Notes: generated from the letters alone by a model not told the origin. DNA of 64,000 nt from Micromonospora humi (GCF_900090105.1 NZ_FMDM01000003.1:248001-312000), one strand, 5' to 3'. Positions 43,080 through 51,751 are shown, counted from the first letter of the stretch. Program-made: numbers and translations.

Positions 43080-43312
43080 CCGTCAACGTCCCCACCATCG
43101 AGCAGGTCCGGGCGTACCCCGTCACCGTCGACCTCGTCCCGACCGCAGGAAGCTGCTTCGGACTCGGCCGCAACCTGTCGTACGACCTCGCCCGCCAAGG
43201 TGCGTTCCCGTGCCCCGTCCTGCGGCTCGGCCGCCGGCTGGTCGTCACCCGCGCCGCACTGCTCCAGGCCCTCGGAGAGCCCACCGAGGCCACGGACGGC
43301 GGTGCCCCGTGA
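43076..43312 (+). CDS. AlpA/excisionase-like helix-turn-helix protein
   Basis: 78 residues from GTG 43076. The core FGLGRNLSYDLARQGAFPCP followed by VLRLGRRLVVTRAALLQAL fits the winged HTH_17 family, which includes phage and AICE excisionases and AlpA activators. Coupled by overlap to the XRE gene before it and the primase-helicase gene after it. A role in excision or in activating the operon is likely. Confidence 0.78.
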   Translation: MTVNVPTIEQVRAYPVTVDLVPTAGSCFGLGRNLSYDLARQGAFPCPVLRLGRRLVVTRAALLQALGEPTEATDGGAP

Positions 43313-45648
43313 GTCAGGTACAGAGAAGCCCCCAGGAAACCGCCACCACGGAAGGCGACCACCTGGGGGCAACCCCACACCCGTTCATCACCAACAGGAC
43401 CTCGGACGAGGCACCGCCCATTCTACCAGCGGAAACGACCATGGCGGACATTCAGGACAGCTATCCGATGTCCATCTTCGACAACCACCAACAGATGCTG
43501 CGCGAAAGCGCCGTACCGCCCGCCATCGCAGCGGCACGCGGGTACGTCAGCATCGACAGCCGAGCCCAACTCCAGCGGCACGTCAGCGGCGGCGGGTTCG
43601 AGAAAGAGAAGCGCACCCCTGGGCTGCTCATCCCCATGCGGTGGACCGGCGGAGAGATCGTCGGGTACCAGTACCGCCCCGACCTGCCCGGCGAGACCAA
43701 GACCGGCAAGAAACGACCGAAGTACGTCAGCCCTACCGGCCGAGCCATCGTCATGGACATCCACCCCAGCCAGGCCGACAAGCTCGTCCAACCCGACGTC
43801 CCCCTGTGGATCACCGAAGGCGTCAAGAAGGGCGACGCCGCAGCGGCCCACGGGATCCCCTGCATCGCCCTGTCCGGGGTCGACAACTGGCAGGACCGCC
43901 ACGGCGCGTTGCCCCAGTGGGCAGACGTCAACCTCGACGGTCGCACCGTCTACATCGCGTTCGACAGCGACGCCTACACCAAGAGGGCAGTCCGGGAAGC
44001 CGCCGGCAGGCTCTACAGCAGGCTCGAACTCAAGAGGGCCAAACCCGCGTATCTGATCGTCCCGGCCGGCGACGGCAGCAAGACCGGCCTGGACGACTAC
44101 CTCGCGGCCGGTGGCAGCGTCACCGAGCTGATCAAAACCGCAACACACAACCTGCCACACGCTGTGGCGCCGTTGACCGACCTGCAGCAAAACCGGCTCG
44201 ACCTGCTCAAGCGCAACCACGAGCTGGAACACCGAGGCCACATGCGGATGGCCATCCGGTTCGCCCGAGAGCACAACAACCAGGTCGTCCACGTCCCCGC
44301 CCTCGGGTGGCTCAAGTGGGACGGCCGACGGTGGAAAGAAGTCACCGACGCCCAGCTCTACCCCCTCGTCGCCCGGACCGTCCGAGCCGCCAAGAAAGCA
44401 GCCGTCGACCTCGGAGACCCCCGAGTCCACGGACCCGGCAAAGACCTCTACGACGACGCCAAGACCGCCGAAAGCGCCAACGGAGCCAACGGGGTCCTGA
44501 GACTCGCCTCCGGACAGGAAGAGATCCACCGAGACATCGAGCAGCTCGACGCCAACCCCGCGCTGGTCAACACCCCCACCGGGACCTTCAACCTCGACAC
44601 CGGCCAGCTCCAACCCAACAACCCACAAGACCTGTGCACCAAGATCACCCGAGCCGAATACGACCGGACCGCCCTCGCCGACGCCGGCACCCGGTTCAAC
44701 ACCTTCATCGAACGGGTCCTGCCCGACCTCGACGTACGCGACTACGTCCAGAAAGCATTCGGGATGGCCATGTACGGCACACCCCTCGAACAGGCGCTGA
44801 TCCTGTGCACCGGAGAAGGAGCCAACGGCAAAAGCACCCTGATCGAGCTGATCCACCACGCGATCGGCGACTACGGCGGGATCTGCCAACCCCAACTGCT
44901 CGCCGAGACCCGGTTCGTCGACAAGTTCGCTCTCGCCGACCTGGTTGGAGTCCGGTTCGCGATCACCTCCGAGACCAACGAAGCGGCGCAGCTCAACGTC
45001 GCCATGCTCAAGCGGCTGACCGGCGAGACCCGAGGACGAGCCGAACGGAAGTTCAAACCGTCGTTCGAGTTCGAGTACAGCCACACCCTTGTGATGGCGA
45101 CCAACCACCCGCCGCAGGTCGACGGGACCGACCCCGCCGCCTGGCGACGGCTCAAAGTCGTCCCGTTCGACGTGGTCATCCCGGCCGGCGAACGCGACCC
45201 CGACCTGTTGGGGAAGCTCCGCGAGGAGTCCTCGGCGGTCCTGTCCTGGTTGGTGCTCGGCTACAAGCTGTACCGCGAAACCGGGCTGAAAGAACCCGAG
45301 GCGGTCCGGGAGAAGACCGAGCAGGTCCGTGCCGACAACAACGCGGTCGGCCGGTTCGTGGAGGAGTGCTGCATGCGAACCACGGCCGGCGCGGAGAAGA
45401 TCTCGGTCCTGTACGAACGTTGGACGCAGTGGACCAAGGTCAACGGCGAGCCGTCGATGGACCAACAGAAGTTCAAGGCCGCGCTGGACCGGGAGGGGTT
45501 CCCGAACAAACGTCGGGGCAGCGGCCGGGTGGTCGTTGGGCTGGTCCTGCTCGCGGACGAGAGCGGGGACGAGAACCGACCCACCTGCCCCGTGTGCCGC
45601 GAGCCGATGGACTACGGCGAGAAGAAGCACGCGGAGTGCAGGTGGTAG
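43309..45648 (+). CDS. P4-type primase-helicase (TOPRIM-like plus SF3 helicase)
   Basis: 779 residues from GTG 43309 (GTGA overlap). The N-terminal part contains a DUF3854/TOPRIM-like region (VPLWITEGVKKGDAAAAHGI, IAFDSDAY, GLDDYLAAGG). The middle is a D5_N-like domain. The C-terminal SF3 helicase has Walker A CTGEGANGKSTL, Walker B-like VRFAITSETNE, and motif C ATNHPPQVDGTDPAAWRRL. A zinc knuckle (CPVCREPM with a later Cys) ends the protein. Such proteins prime and unwind DNA for autonomous replication of phage satellites, integrated plasmids and some phages. An ATG at 43441 is a shorter alternative start. Confidence 0.93.
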   Translation: MSQVQRSPQETATTEGDHLGATPHPFITNRTSDEAPPILPAETTMADIQDSYPMSIFDNHQQMLRESAVPPAIAAARGYVSIDSRAQLQRHVSGGGFEKEKRTPGLLIPMRWTGGEIVGYQYRPDLPGETKTGKKRPKYVSPTGRAIVMDIHPSQADKLVQPDVPLWITEGVKKGDAAAAHGIPCIALSGVDNWQDRHGALPQWADVNLDGRTVYIAFDSDAYTKRAVREAAGRLYSRLELKRAKPAYLIVPAGDGSKTGLDDYLAAGGSVTELIKTATHNLPHAVAPLTDLQQNRLDLLKRNHELEHRGHMRMAIRFAREHNNQVVHVPALGWLKWDGRRWKEVTDAQLYPLVARTVRAAKKAAVDLGDPRVHGPGKDLYDDAKTAESANGANGVLRLASGQEEIHRDIEQLDANPALVNTPTGTFNLDTGQLQPNNPQDLCTKITRAEYDRTALADAGTRFNTFIERVLPDLDVRDYVQKAFGMAMYGTPLEQALILCTGEGANGKSTLIELIHHAIGDYGGICQPQLLAETRFVDKFALADLVGVRFAITSETNEAAQLNVAMLKRLTGETRGRAERKFKPSFEFEYSHTLVMATNHPPQVDGTDPAAWRRLKVVPFDVVIPAGERDPDLLGKLREESSAVLSWLVLGYKLYRETGLKEPEAVREKTEQVRADNNAVGRFVEECCMRTTAGAEKISVLYERWTQWTKVNGEPSMDQQKFKAALDREGFPNKRRGSGRVVVGLVLLADESGDENRPTCPVCREPMDYGEKKHAECRW

Positions 45649-45683
45649 CTCGGCGGGGTCTGCACCCCCTCTGACCGGCCACA

Positions 45684-45769
45684 GTGTAGGTGGGTGTAGT
45701 TCCGGAAGGAGCTTTCGGAGCTTCCGGGCCTCGTGTAGGGCCTGTCTCGGGAACTACACCCACCTACAC
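45684..45769. repeat. Origin-like 20-bp inverted repeat with GTGTAG iterons
   Basis: GTGTAGGTGGGTGTAGTTCC at 45684-45703 is perfectly inverted at 45750-45769. The hexamer GTGTAG occurs three times forward (45684, 45694, 45733) and twice reversed within 86 bp, and a smaller CCGGAAG/CTTCCGG hairpin sits in the loop. It lies 36 bp past the primase-helicase stop, where origins of P4-like replicons are expected. A strong terminator or structured RNA is the alternative. Confidence 0.65.
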
Positions 45770-45893
45770 CGAACTCCGCGTATAGCGCTCAATCACCTAC
45801 CGCGATCAATCTGCGAGACGGGCGGACGCCCACCCCGAGGCCGTCCACGACCCCCGTCCCAGACCCCACGACCCGAACCAGGGAAGGCAAACC

Positions 45894-46124
45894 ATGGTCA
45901 AGACCCAACCCCCACCCCGCCAGCGACTCACCATCCGCTACCGAGCCCGCCGGTACCAACTCGCCGCCATCGAAAGGTGGACCTGCACCAACTACGAACT
46001 CACCCCCGGCTGGGCCATCCTCCACAACGCCCAACAACACGACTGGGACGGCCGACCCCGCAACCACCCAACCCACCGCCACGCCATCCCCACCCACCGG
46101 ATCGCCCAACTCACGCAACACTGA
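45894..46124 (+). CDS. Hypothetical element protein
   Basis: 76 residues from ATG 45894 with GGGAAGG about 7 bp upstream. A basic N-terminus (RLTIRYRARRYQLAAIERW) is followed by TNYELTPGW and a His-rich tail. No family recognised. The coding strand is very C-rich and G-poor, like the next gene. First gene after the origin-like repeat. Confidence 0.55.
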   Translation: MVKTQPPPRQRLTIRYRARRYQLAAIERWTCTNYELTPGWAILHNAQQHDWDGRPRNHPTHRHAIPTHRIAQLTQH

Positions 46125-46189
46125 AACCACGCAGCCCCGCACAACCCCCGGCGCCAACCTCAACCCGACACGAGAGAGCGAGCGACACA

Positions 46190-46720
46190 TTGGTCACCAG
46201 CTACGACCCCGACCGCGAATGGGAATTCGCCACCCACCGCAGCGGCTACAGCCGGACCGAACCCCTCGACCTGTACTGGGAACTCGACGGCGACCCCCTC
46301 ACCGACGACTGGACCCCCGACGAGATCACCGCTGCCGACCTGTGGGACCGCTGGATCGACCAGTACATCAACCACCCCCGCAGGCCACGCCCAACCCCAT
46401 ACACCGTCACCATTTACTGGTCAGTCCAAGGCCCCGGCATCAGCGAAACCGCACCCTTCCGAGACTGGACCGGCCGAGACCTCCGACGGCAACCCGAAGA
46501 CTTCCTCAGCTTCTACACCTGGCCCGTCGACCCCAAGACCGGCGAACGCCTCCAATGGACCCGGCTGCCCGTCGTCGACAAGCTCTGGCAACCGCACGGC
46601 ACCAAGGGCGGCTTCATCCAAGAACACACCGGCTGGAAACCCTCACCCCTCCAAACCACCGTCGACATCGACCAGATCGCCCAAGCCGCCGGAGTGAAGC
46701 GACCCAAGATCGCCGAATAG
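46190..46720 (+). CDS. Hypothetical acidic element protein
   Basis: 176 residues from a tentative TTG at 46190; no better start is seen. It is rich in Trp, Asp and Pro (YDPDREWEFATHRSGY, YWELDGDPLTDDWTPDE, TRLPVVDKLWQPHG), and the C-terminus has a helix DIDQIAQAAGVKRPKI. No family recognised. Its codon use is strongly C-ending, unlike genes after 46.9 kb. Confidence 0.65.
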   Translation: MVTSYDPDREWEFATHRSGYSRTEPLDLYWELDGDPLTDDWTPDEITAADLWDRWIDQYINHPRRPRPTPYTVTIYWSVQGPGISETAPFRDWTGRDLRRQPEDFLSFYTWPVDPKTGERLQWTRLPVVDKLWQPHGTKGGFIQEHTGWKPSPLQTTVDIDQIAQAAGVKRPKIAE

Positions 46721-46993
46721 AGCCGTCGGGATCCCACTCGCTGCCGGAGCCGTGGACCTGTCGGTCGACGTCCGGTCGGGTGCCGGTGGCCGTCGAGACC
46801 CGCCCGGAGAACAGCTCCTGTTAGCACCGGGGCGTAGCAACGGCGCTCCGCCGCAGGTCGGACCCGGTCGGACGTGCCAGGAGGTGGCGCACGGCGGGGT
46901 TCGGAAGGTGCCTCCGGGCCTGTCGCGGGTGCCGGCTCCTGTCTGGTCGGTGTGTTTTCCTAGACGCCGGAGTTGATCTTGAGGAGGGGTCTG

Positions 46994-47404
46994 GTGGCGG
47001 GGAAGACGCGGTTGCAACGCGCGGCGGAGGAACTGCGAGCGCTGGAGATGCGCCGCAAGGGGCTGCGGCTGGAGGACATCGCCAAGGAGTTGGGCGTCGA
47101 CGAGCGGACTGTCTCCAGGCGACTGGCGGCGGCGTTCCACCGGATGGGAAGCGAGACCTTCGACCAGATCCGGCGGCGGGTCGAAGACCAGATCGACGGG
47201 GTCCTGCGGGAGGCGCACCGGCTGCTCGCCAACCCCGACCTGTCGGTGAACGAGCGGACCCGGGTCCTCGGGATCGTGTTGCAGTGCGAGCGGGACCGAG
47301 CGGCTCTGCTCGGGGTGCGGGTGCCGGCCCATGTGGTGGCGACGGTGGAGTTCGGGAACGAGTTGGAGGTGAGCCGAGGTGCCGATCGCGCTGGCCGGCA
47401 GTAG
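46994..47404 (+). CDS. Helix-turn-helix protein, possible terminase small subunit
   Basis: 136 residues from GTG 46994, preceded by GAGGAGG. An N-terminal helix-turn-helix (GLRLEDIAKELGVDERTVSR) is followed by a helical region and the segment RTRVLGIVLQCERDRAALLG plus VRVP. This order, HTH then a helix ending in a RAxLLGxxxP-like motif, recalls phage terminase small subunits, which choose the DNA to be packaged. In a satellite it could redirect packaging. The alternative is a plain transcription factor. Confidence 0.65.
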   Translation: MAGKTRLQRAAEELRALEMRRKGLRLEDIAKELGVDERTVSRRLAAAFHRMGSETFDQIRRRVEDQIDGVLREAHRLLANPDLSVNERTRVLGIVLQCERDRAALLGVRVPAHVVATVEFGNELEVSRGADRAGRQ

Positions 47405-47900
47405 GGCCACACACCGGGCCTGCGGGCCGCGCTGCGCCGATTGGTGGGCGGCTGCCAGGGAGCAGGAGCGGGATTTGGCGAAGCTCCTACACGAGGCGCG
47501 GCGGGACGTGGCGGTGCGGGAGGGCCGTCCGGACCCGGGGCCGTTCGCGGAGCCGCGCAAGCCGTGCAGCGAGGCGTCGCGGAAGCGGGCGGCTCGGGAG
47601 CTGGCGGGGCTGCTGGCCGAGGCGGAGCGGGAGGTCGAGCGGCGGCGGGCGGAGCTGCGGGCGGCGCACGAGCCGGCGATGTTGGCGGAAGCTGCGGCGG
47701 CGGAGGCTGCCGCGTTGGAGCGACGACACCGGGCGGTGATGCACGACGACGGCCCCTCGGAGCTTTTCGGTGCCCGACCCCGCCCTGAACCCCGGCAGGC
47801 GGCTCCCGTGGCCCCGGAGGGCAAGGGAGAGGGCACGGAGACCCCACGGAAGCGCCGGCCCCGCCGCAGGCCCTGGTTCGACGTAATCGACGTGACGTAG
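47379..47900 (+). CDS. Hypothetical charged coiled-coil protein
   Basis: 173 residues from GTG 47379, overlapping the preceding gene by 26 bp. A short N-terminus with two Cys (ACGPRCADWW) is followed by a long Arg/Glu/Ala helix (residues 25-125) with heptad character, then a basic Pro-rich tail ending RRRPWFDVIDVT. No family recognised. The coupling suggests it works with the putative terminase-like protein. Confidence 0.68.
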   Translation: MPIALAGSRATHRACGPRCADWWAAAREQERDLAKLLHEARRDVAVREGRPDPGPFAEPRKPCSEASRKRAARELAGLLAEAEREVERRRAELRAAHEPAMLAEAAAAEAAALERRHRAVMHDDGPSELFGARPRPEPRQAAPVAPEGKGEGTETPRKRRPRRRPWFDVIDVT

Positions 47901-48185
47901 CGACGGCGACCGGCAGGCCGACCATCCTGCGAGCACGTCCGAATTGGTAGAATTGACACACCCGTTCGATATCCGGTCGAGTCGACCCGGACGGCTGCCG
48001 CACCGAGCACTGGCCAGCGAGGTCCCGCAGCGACGACGACCCGACCACCCCGCCCGACCAGCAAACACCGTGCCCAGACCAGCGGCCGGCCCGGCTCCAC
48101 GAGCCCGCCCGACCCGCGCTCCTCGCCACGGATGCCCAGGGCAACACCCGCAGGCACCGGACCACATTCGATGTGAGGACTAGGC

Positions 48186-48464
48186 ATGAGTTTGCAGGAC
48201 GACGCGACCGCCGCCCTGGACTGGGCGACCGCCCGGGAGCAGGAGCTGACCGCCGAGCTGGCGACCGCGCAGCAGATGCGCCGGCTGGTCGAGGCGAAGA
48301 TGGCGCAGTTGCAGCACCCGAAGTGCGAGAACCGCCGCGCCCAGGAGCGGGAGGTCCCCGACCAGTACGTCGAGCTGCGGATCACCGCGCTTGACCGTGA
48401 GCTGACCGAGGTGCGCCGGCTGCGGTGCCTGGCCGAGCAGACCCTGAACGTCCAGGAGGGCTGA
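48186..48464 (+). CDS. Short coiled-coil protein
   Basis: 92 residues from ATG 48186 with GTGAGGAC upstream. Two helices rich in Glu, Leu and Gln (TAREQELTAELATAQQM, ALDRELTEVRRLRCLAEQ). No family recognised. First of a three-gene run with gaps or overlaps of under 5 bp. Confidence 0.68.
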   Translation: MSLQDDATAALDWATAREQELTAELATAQQMRRLVEAKMAQLQHPKCENRRAQEREVPDQYVELRITALDRELTEVRRLRCLAEQTLNVQEG

Positions 48465-48467
48465 GCG

Positions 48468-48794
48468 ATGCGCAGGGGCAGGGGTCAGTACGTCCCGACG
48501 CCACGGGAGCAGGAGGAGCTGACTCGGCGTTACATCGCCGAGCAGCAGCAGGCGATGGAGCGGCTGGTTCCGACGGCGACCCGGAGCCTGGAGCGGGAGC
48601 TGGAGGCGAACGAGCGGGCGATGCGGCAGGTGCTCGGCAGCAGCGACGACGGCCGGGAGTGGGCGCGGGAGGTGGCGGCGAAGGAGCCGCGTGCCAGTCA
48701 CGGGCCGCAGGACGTACGGCCGGCGTGGGTGACGAAGGCGGCGGCGCGGAGCCGGCCGCTGGACCAGGACGTCTACAGCGACGAGGAGTGGTGA
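48468..48794 (+). CDS. Hypothetical element protein
   Basis: 108 residues from ATG 48468, 3 bp after the previous stop, with GGAGG in the end of the upstream gene. Hydrophilic and helical (TPREQEELTRRYIAEQQQAM, SLERELEANERAMRQVLG), with an acidic end DVYSDEEW. No family recognised; the composition resembles scaffold or adaptor proteins but that is only an impression. Confidence 0.66.
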   Translation: MRRGRGQYVPTPREQEELTRRYIAEQQQAMERLVPTATRSLERELEANERAMRQVLGSSDDGREWAREVAAKEPRASHGPQDVRPAWVTKAAARSRPLDQDVYSDEEW

Positions 48795-48988
48795 CGGTGG
48801 GCAAGGTGGTTCGGGGCGGCCAGAGGTCGCCGAGGGCGACGGCGATGGGTCAGGTGCGGCCGGCGGAGGACGTCGCGGCGTCGGGTCGGGCGTTGGACCG
48901 GGAGCGGTCGCGTCAGGAGTCGGCGGATGCGCGTGGCCGGGAGGCGCACTCGCGGACGGTCGAGGGTACGCAGCACACGACGTACTGA
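48791..48988 (+). CDS. Small hydrophilic element protein
   Basis: 65 residues from GTG 48791, overlapping the previous stop (GTGA). Arg/Ser/Ala-rich and probably disordered (RSPRATAMGQVRPAEDV). No family recognised. The last gene before the bidirectional terminator at 49,001. Confidence 0.55.
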   Translation: MTVGKVVRGGQRSPRATAMGQVRPAEDVAASGRALDRERSRQESADARGREAHSRTVEGTQHTTY

Positions 48989-49000
48989 CCGGCAGGGACT

Positions 49001-49042
49001 CCGGCTCCCACCTGGCTACCTCGGGCCGCAGGTGGGAGCCGG
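49001..49042. terminator. Bidirectional hairpin terminator
   Basis: A perfect 14-bp stem (49001-49014 with 49029-49042, arm CCGGCTCCCACCTG) lies between the rightward gene run and the leftward membrane-protein gene. Confidence 0.82.
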
Positions 49043-49056
49043 TCTGTATTCACGGT

Positions 49057-49605
49057 CTACTCCGCCAGATCGGGGTCCGCCATCGCGGCGCGGAGGTTGA
49101 ACTGCAGCTCGGCCAGGTCACGCTGGATGCCGATGATGAAAGGGCTGTCGGCGTCTAGGTAAGGGCTGCCTTGGGGGGTGTGGTTGGGGTCGCCTTCGTA
49201 CAGTTCCCAGCGCAGATCCTCCTCAGAGCGGCGTAGCTGGTACCACGCATCCCGCACGGCCTTCGGTGCCAGTAGCTTGACCTGGGCGGTGAGCTTCTCG
49301 TGGTGGATTAGGTCGTCGGGTCCTTTGGATTTGGTATTTCCAAGCTCGTCGGTGACCGCATCCAGCGTGGCCTCGAAGTTCTGCGAATACTCCGCCATGT
49401 CCACGTACAGCTTGATTCGCAGCTCGCGAAGCCGATCTGCCCGCTGACGTTGCCAGCGGATCTCGTCGACCTCACGCTCTCTTCGCCACCGCTCGTCTTC
49501 TCGCTTCTTGCTGGCGCGCTGGGTGAGCCAAGCGGCGGCGACGGTCCCGCTGACGCCGACCGCAGCTACGACGATCGGCACCCACAGGGGAGTGCTTGCT
49601 TCCAT
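49057..49605 (-). CDS. Single-pass membrane protein with coiled coil
   Basis: 182 residues from ATG 49605. One N-terminal membrane helix (WVPIVVAAVGVSGTVAAAWL, residues 8-27) is followed by a very charged coiled coil (residues 30-75) and a helical region. No family recognised. It is expressed on its own strand, apart from the replication genes, which is usual for cargo such as superinfection exclusion or defence genes in satellites and prophages. Confidence 0.75.
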   Translation of the reverse strand: MEASTPLWVPIVVAAVGVSGTVAAAWLTQRASKKREDERWRREREVDEIRWQRQRADRLRELRIKLYVDMAEYSQNFEATLDAVTDELGNTKSKGPDDLIHHEKLTAQVKLLAPKAVRDAWYQLRRSEEDLRWELYEGDPNHTPQGSPYLDADSPFIIGIQRDLAELQFNLRAAMADPDLAE

Positions 49606-49758
49606 CTGGTCAGTCTGGCGGCTGCCTGCGACGCTCCGCGCGGCCCGTGGGGTCGCTCGTGGGTCTCCCGTGGCTCCCGACGGCCTCGCGGCGCGCGGGC
49701 GGGGTGTAGGCGGGGCTGGCTGGCTGGGGCCGGCGGAGAGGCTCTCAGGGCGGGTCGG

Positions 49759-49971
49759 CTACTTGGGGTCTGCGTCGATCGGGCGGGGTGGCCTGTGTTC
49801 GGCGATCCACGCCTCGACGTCGGCGCGCAGCCAGACGGTCATCCCGTGCAGGCGCTGGAACGGTTGCGGGAAGGTCGGGTAGCGCACGAGCTGGCGCATC
49901 CGGGTTCGGCTCACGCCGAGCAGCTCTTGCAGCTCGTGCGGACCGACCAGCGGCCCCGGGACCTCACCCAC
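49759..49971 (-). CDS. Excisionase/MerR-like helix-turn-helix protein
   Basis: 70 residues from GTG 49971. Core LVGPHELQELLGVSRTRMRQ followed by TFPQPFQRLHGMTVWLRADV and EAWI is typical of the HTH_17/AlpA family. It is the second such protein of the element. An excision or regulatory role is likely; it lies toward the attR side. Confidence 0.8.
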   Translation of the reverse strand: MGEVPGPLVGPHELQELLGVSRTRMRQLVRYPTFPQPFQRLHGMTVWLRADVEAWIAEHRPPRPIDADPK

Positions 49972-50128
49972 ACGGCGACCGTATTTGCGGCTGGACTGCC
50001 GGTTTAGGACTACCTACTTGCGCAGACCCGTTCGAGTGGCCAAAGTAATCCTGTGGTGACCGTCCGGTGGAGGACCCGAGGCCCGGCGGGCGGTCGCCCA
50101 CTTCAACACCGACCGGAGGGAGCCGCCC

Positions 50129-50386
50129 GTGGACCAGGCAACCGAGTTGGAGTGGCTGCGCGAACGGGTCAAGGGGCTGGAGACCGCGTTGCAGTGCTCG
50201 CGGCGGGAGTTGATCGACGTGCGCTGCCGGTTGGCGTTGATCGCCCGGGTGGCCGGAGATCTCGAACGGGCGAAGCGCGCCCCGGGTGTGGCGTTCGGCG
50301 CGATCAACGCGGCGCTGTACTCCGAGCCACAGAGTCTGCGGCAAGTCGGACGGCATTTGTCCCGGCGACCCCGGCCCATCGTCTAG
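50129..50386 (+). CDS. Hypothetical coiled-coil protein
   Basis: 85 residues from GTG 50129 with GGAGGG upstream. The first 45 residues form a likely coiled coil (ELEWLRERVKGLETALQCSR), and the rest is basic. No family recognised. It precedes the large cargo gene by 129 bp. Confidence 0.62.
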   Translation: MDQATELEWLRERVKGLETALQCSRRELIDVRCRLALIARVAGDLERAKRAPGVAFGAINAALYSEPQSLRQVGRHLSRRPRPIV

Positions 50387-50515
50387 CGGAGGGTGGTGGC
50401 CCCGATCTGGTTGATGAACGTGAAAATGACTCCGATCTGGACAGTCGCTGGGATGTCGGCTGCGCCCGTTAGCGTGGTTCCCCAGATGTTCCAGCTAGTG
50501 ATCCGGGGGGACCAC

Positions 50516-51592
50516 ATGGCAAGCGGGTTCAAGCCCAAACCAGGGGTATTCAAGGAGATTCAGCGGACGCTGGAGAGGGAGGCCCGGAAGCACCCGGTCC
50601 GGATCCCGATCCAGGCCGAGGCGGCCGGCACGGGGGCCGTAAGCGGCGGCGGAGGCGGTCGGGGAGGTGTGACCGGTTCAGAATTCGACCTTGTCGCCGG
50701 GTTTTTCCTCGACTGGCTGTTCGTGCTGCAGAAGTCGCAGCGGGGGGCGTGGCCATCCATCAGCCAGTTGGTGGAGTCGACCGGCAACCAGGAGTTCCTG
50801 CCCATGGTCGAGGCGCAGGGTGACGTCGCAGTGGACGCCTTGGTTCAGGACGACCTCGTCAAGGAGGCCAAGGCGATGGGCCGGTTCGGCATGCTCCGGC
50901 GCATCAGCTTGACGGACGCCGGGAACCGCGAAGCCGCCCAGCGGATCGAGCGCCGGAGGGACAACCGCGCCCGCCGCAACGCTTGTCGGGACGCGGTCCT
51001 GCGATGGGTGTACGAGCGGGACGCCAACGGCGAGTCGACCGAGATCGCCGAGATCGTGACCAGCCCGTACGGCTGGTTCAGCGGGGAGCTGTACAGCGGG
51101 GCCGACCTGGCCGGCGCGGTCCAGTTCCTGCGGGAGCGGCGGCTGCTGGGCGGGACCGACGAAATCCCGACCATCGAGCCGGCCGGGACCGAGTGCATCG
51201 AGCAGTACGGAGGGGTTGTGGACTACCTGAACCGGGGAGACGGTGCCGGCGTGAACGTGACGATCTTGGGTGACAACAAGGGCCAGCTCGCGGTGGCGAA
51301 CCGGGACGTCGCCCAGACCCAGACCAACACCAACGAAGGCCAGGTGTTGGCCATCTTCGCGGAGGCGCTGCGGGAGTTCGCCCGGCTGTTGCCGGAGGAC
51401 CAGCAGCCCCGGTACGAGATGGTCGCGTCTGAGCTGGAGCAGGAGGCGGCGAAGGAGCAGCCGGACAAGACCTGGGTGCGGTCGCTGCTGGACCGGGGGA
51501 AGGGTCTGTTGGAGGGCGCTCCGGCGAACCTGCAGCACCTGGCGCAGGTGGCGAAGATCGGGTTCGACCTCTACGGGCAGGGCCTGAGCTGA
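50516..51592 (+). CDS. Winged-helix cargo protein of unknown function
   Basis: 358 residues from ATG 50516 with GGGGGGA 5 bp upstream. An N-terminal basic segment and a Gly-rich linker (residues 45-60) lead into an alpha-helical, winged-helix-like centre (LLRRISLTDAGNREAAQRIE, AGAVQFLRERRLLGG). A polar beta stretch NVTILGDNKGQLAVANRDVA, then TQTNTNEGQ, precedes a C-terminal helical hairpin (EALREFARLLPEDQQPRYEM). A similar order of Gly/Asn-rich beta stretch then helical hairpin is seen in AbiTii-type and other stress or phage-defence proteins. Function not established. Confidence 0.8.
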   Translation: MASGFKPKPGVFKEIQRTLEREARKHPVRIPIQAEAAGTGAVSGGGGGRGGVTGSEFDLVAGFFLDWLFVLQKSQRGAWPSISQLVESTGNQEFLPMVEAQGDVAVDALVQDDLVKEAKAMGRFGMLRRISLTDAGNREAAQRIERRRDNRARRNACRDAVLRWVYERDANGESTEIAEIVTSPYGWFSGELYSGADLAGAVQFLRERRLLGGTDEIPTIEPAGTECIEQYGGVVDYLNRGDGAGVNVTILGDNKGQLAVANRDVAQTQTNTNEGQVLAIFAEALREFARLLPEDQQPRYEMVASELEQEAAKEQPDKTWVRSLLDRGKGLLEGAPANLQHLAQVAKIGFDLYGQGLS

Positions 51593-51613
51593 CCTGCTCG
51601 CCGTGCCGGGCCG

Positions 51614-51623
51614 TTGCTAATCC
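51614..51623. promoter_or_regulatory. Candidate integrase arm-type site, right end
   Basis: TTGCTAATCC, identical to 40222-40231 near the left end, 128 bp inside attR. Confidence 0.4.
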
Positions 51624-51751
51624 GGCTGCTACTCAACGGGCAGGGACGGCCCGGTACGGACAGGTACGAGCCGGGATCGGCCGGGGACGGAGACGCACGT
51701 CCGGGCACTGCGGGACACGGCGGGGGAGCGGCCGGGACACCTGACGGGCGA

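Noticed and set aside
47941..47985. A TTGACA promoter at 47,953
   Set aside because: The -35-like TTGACA has no acceptable -10 at normal spacing before the 48,186 gene, so it was not listed as a feature.
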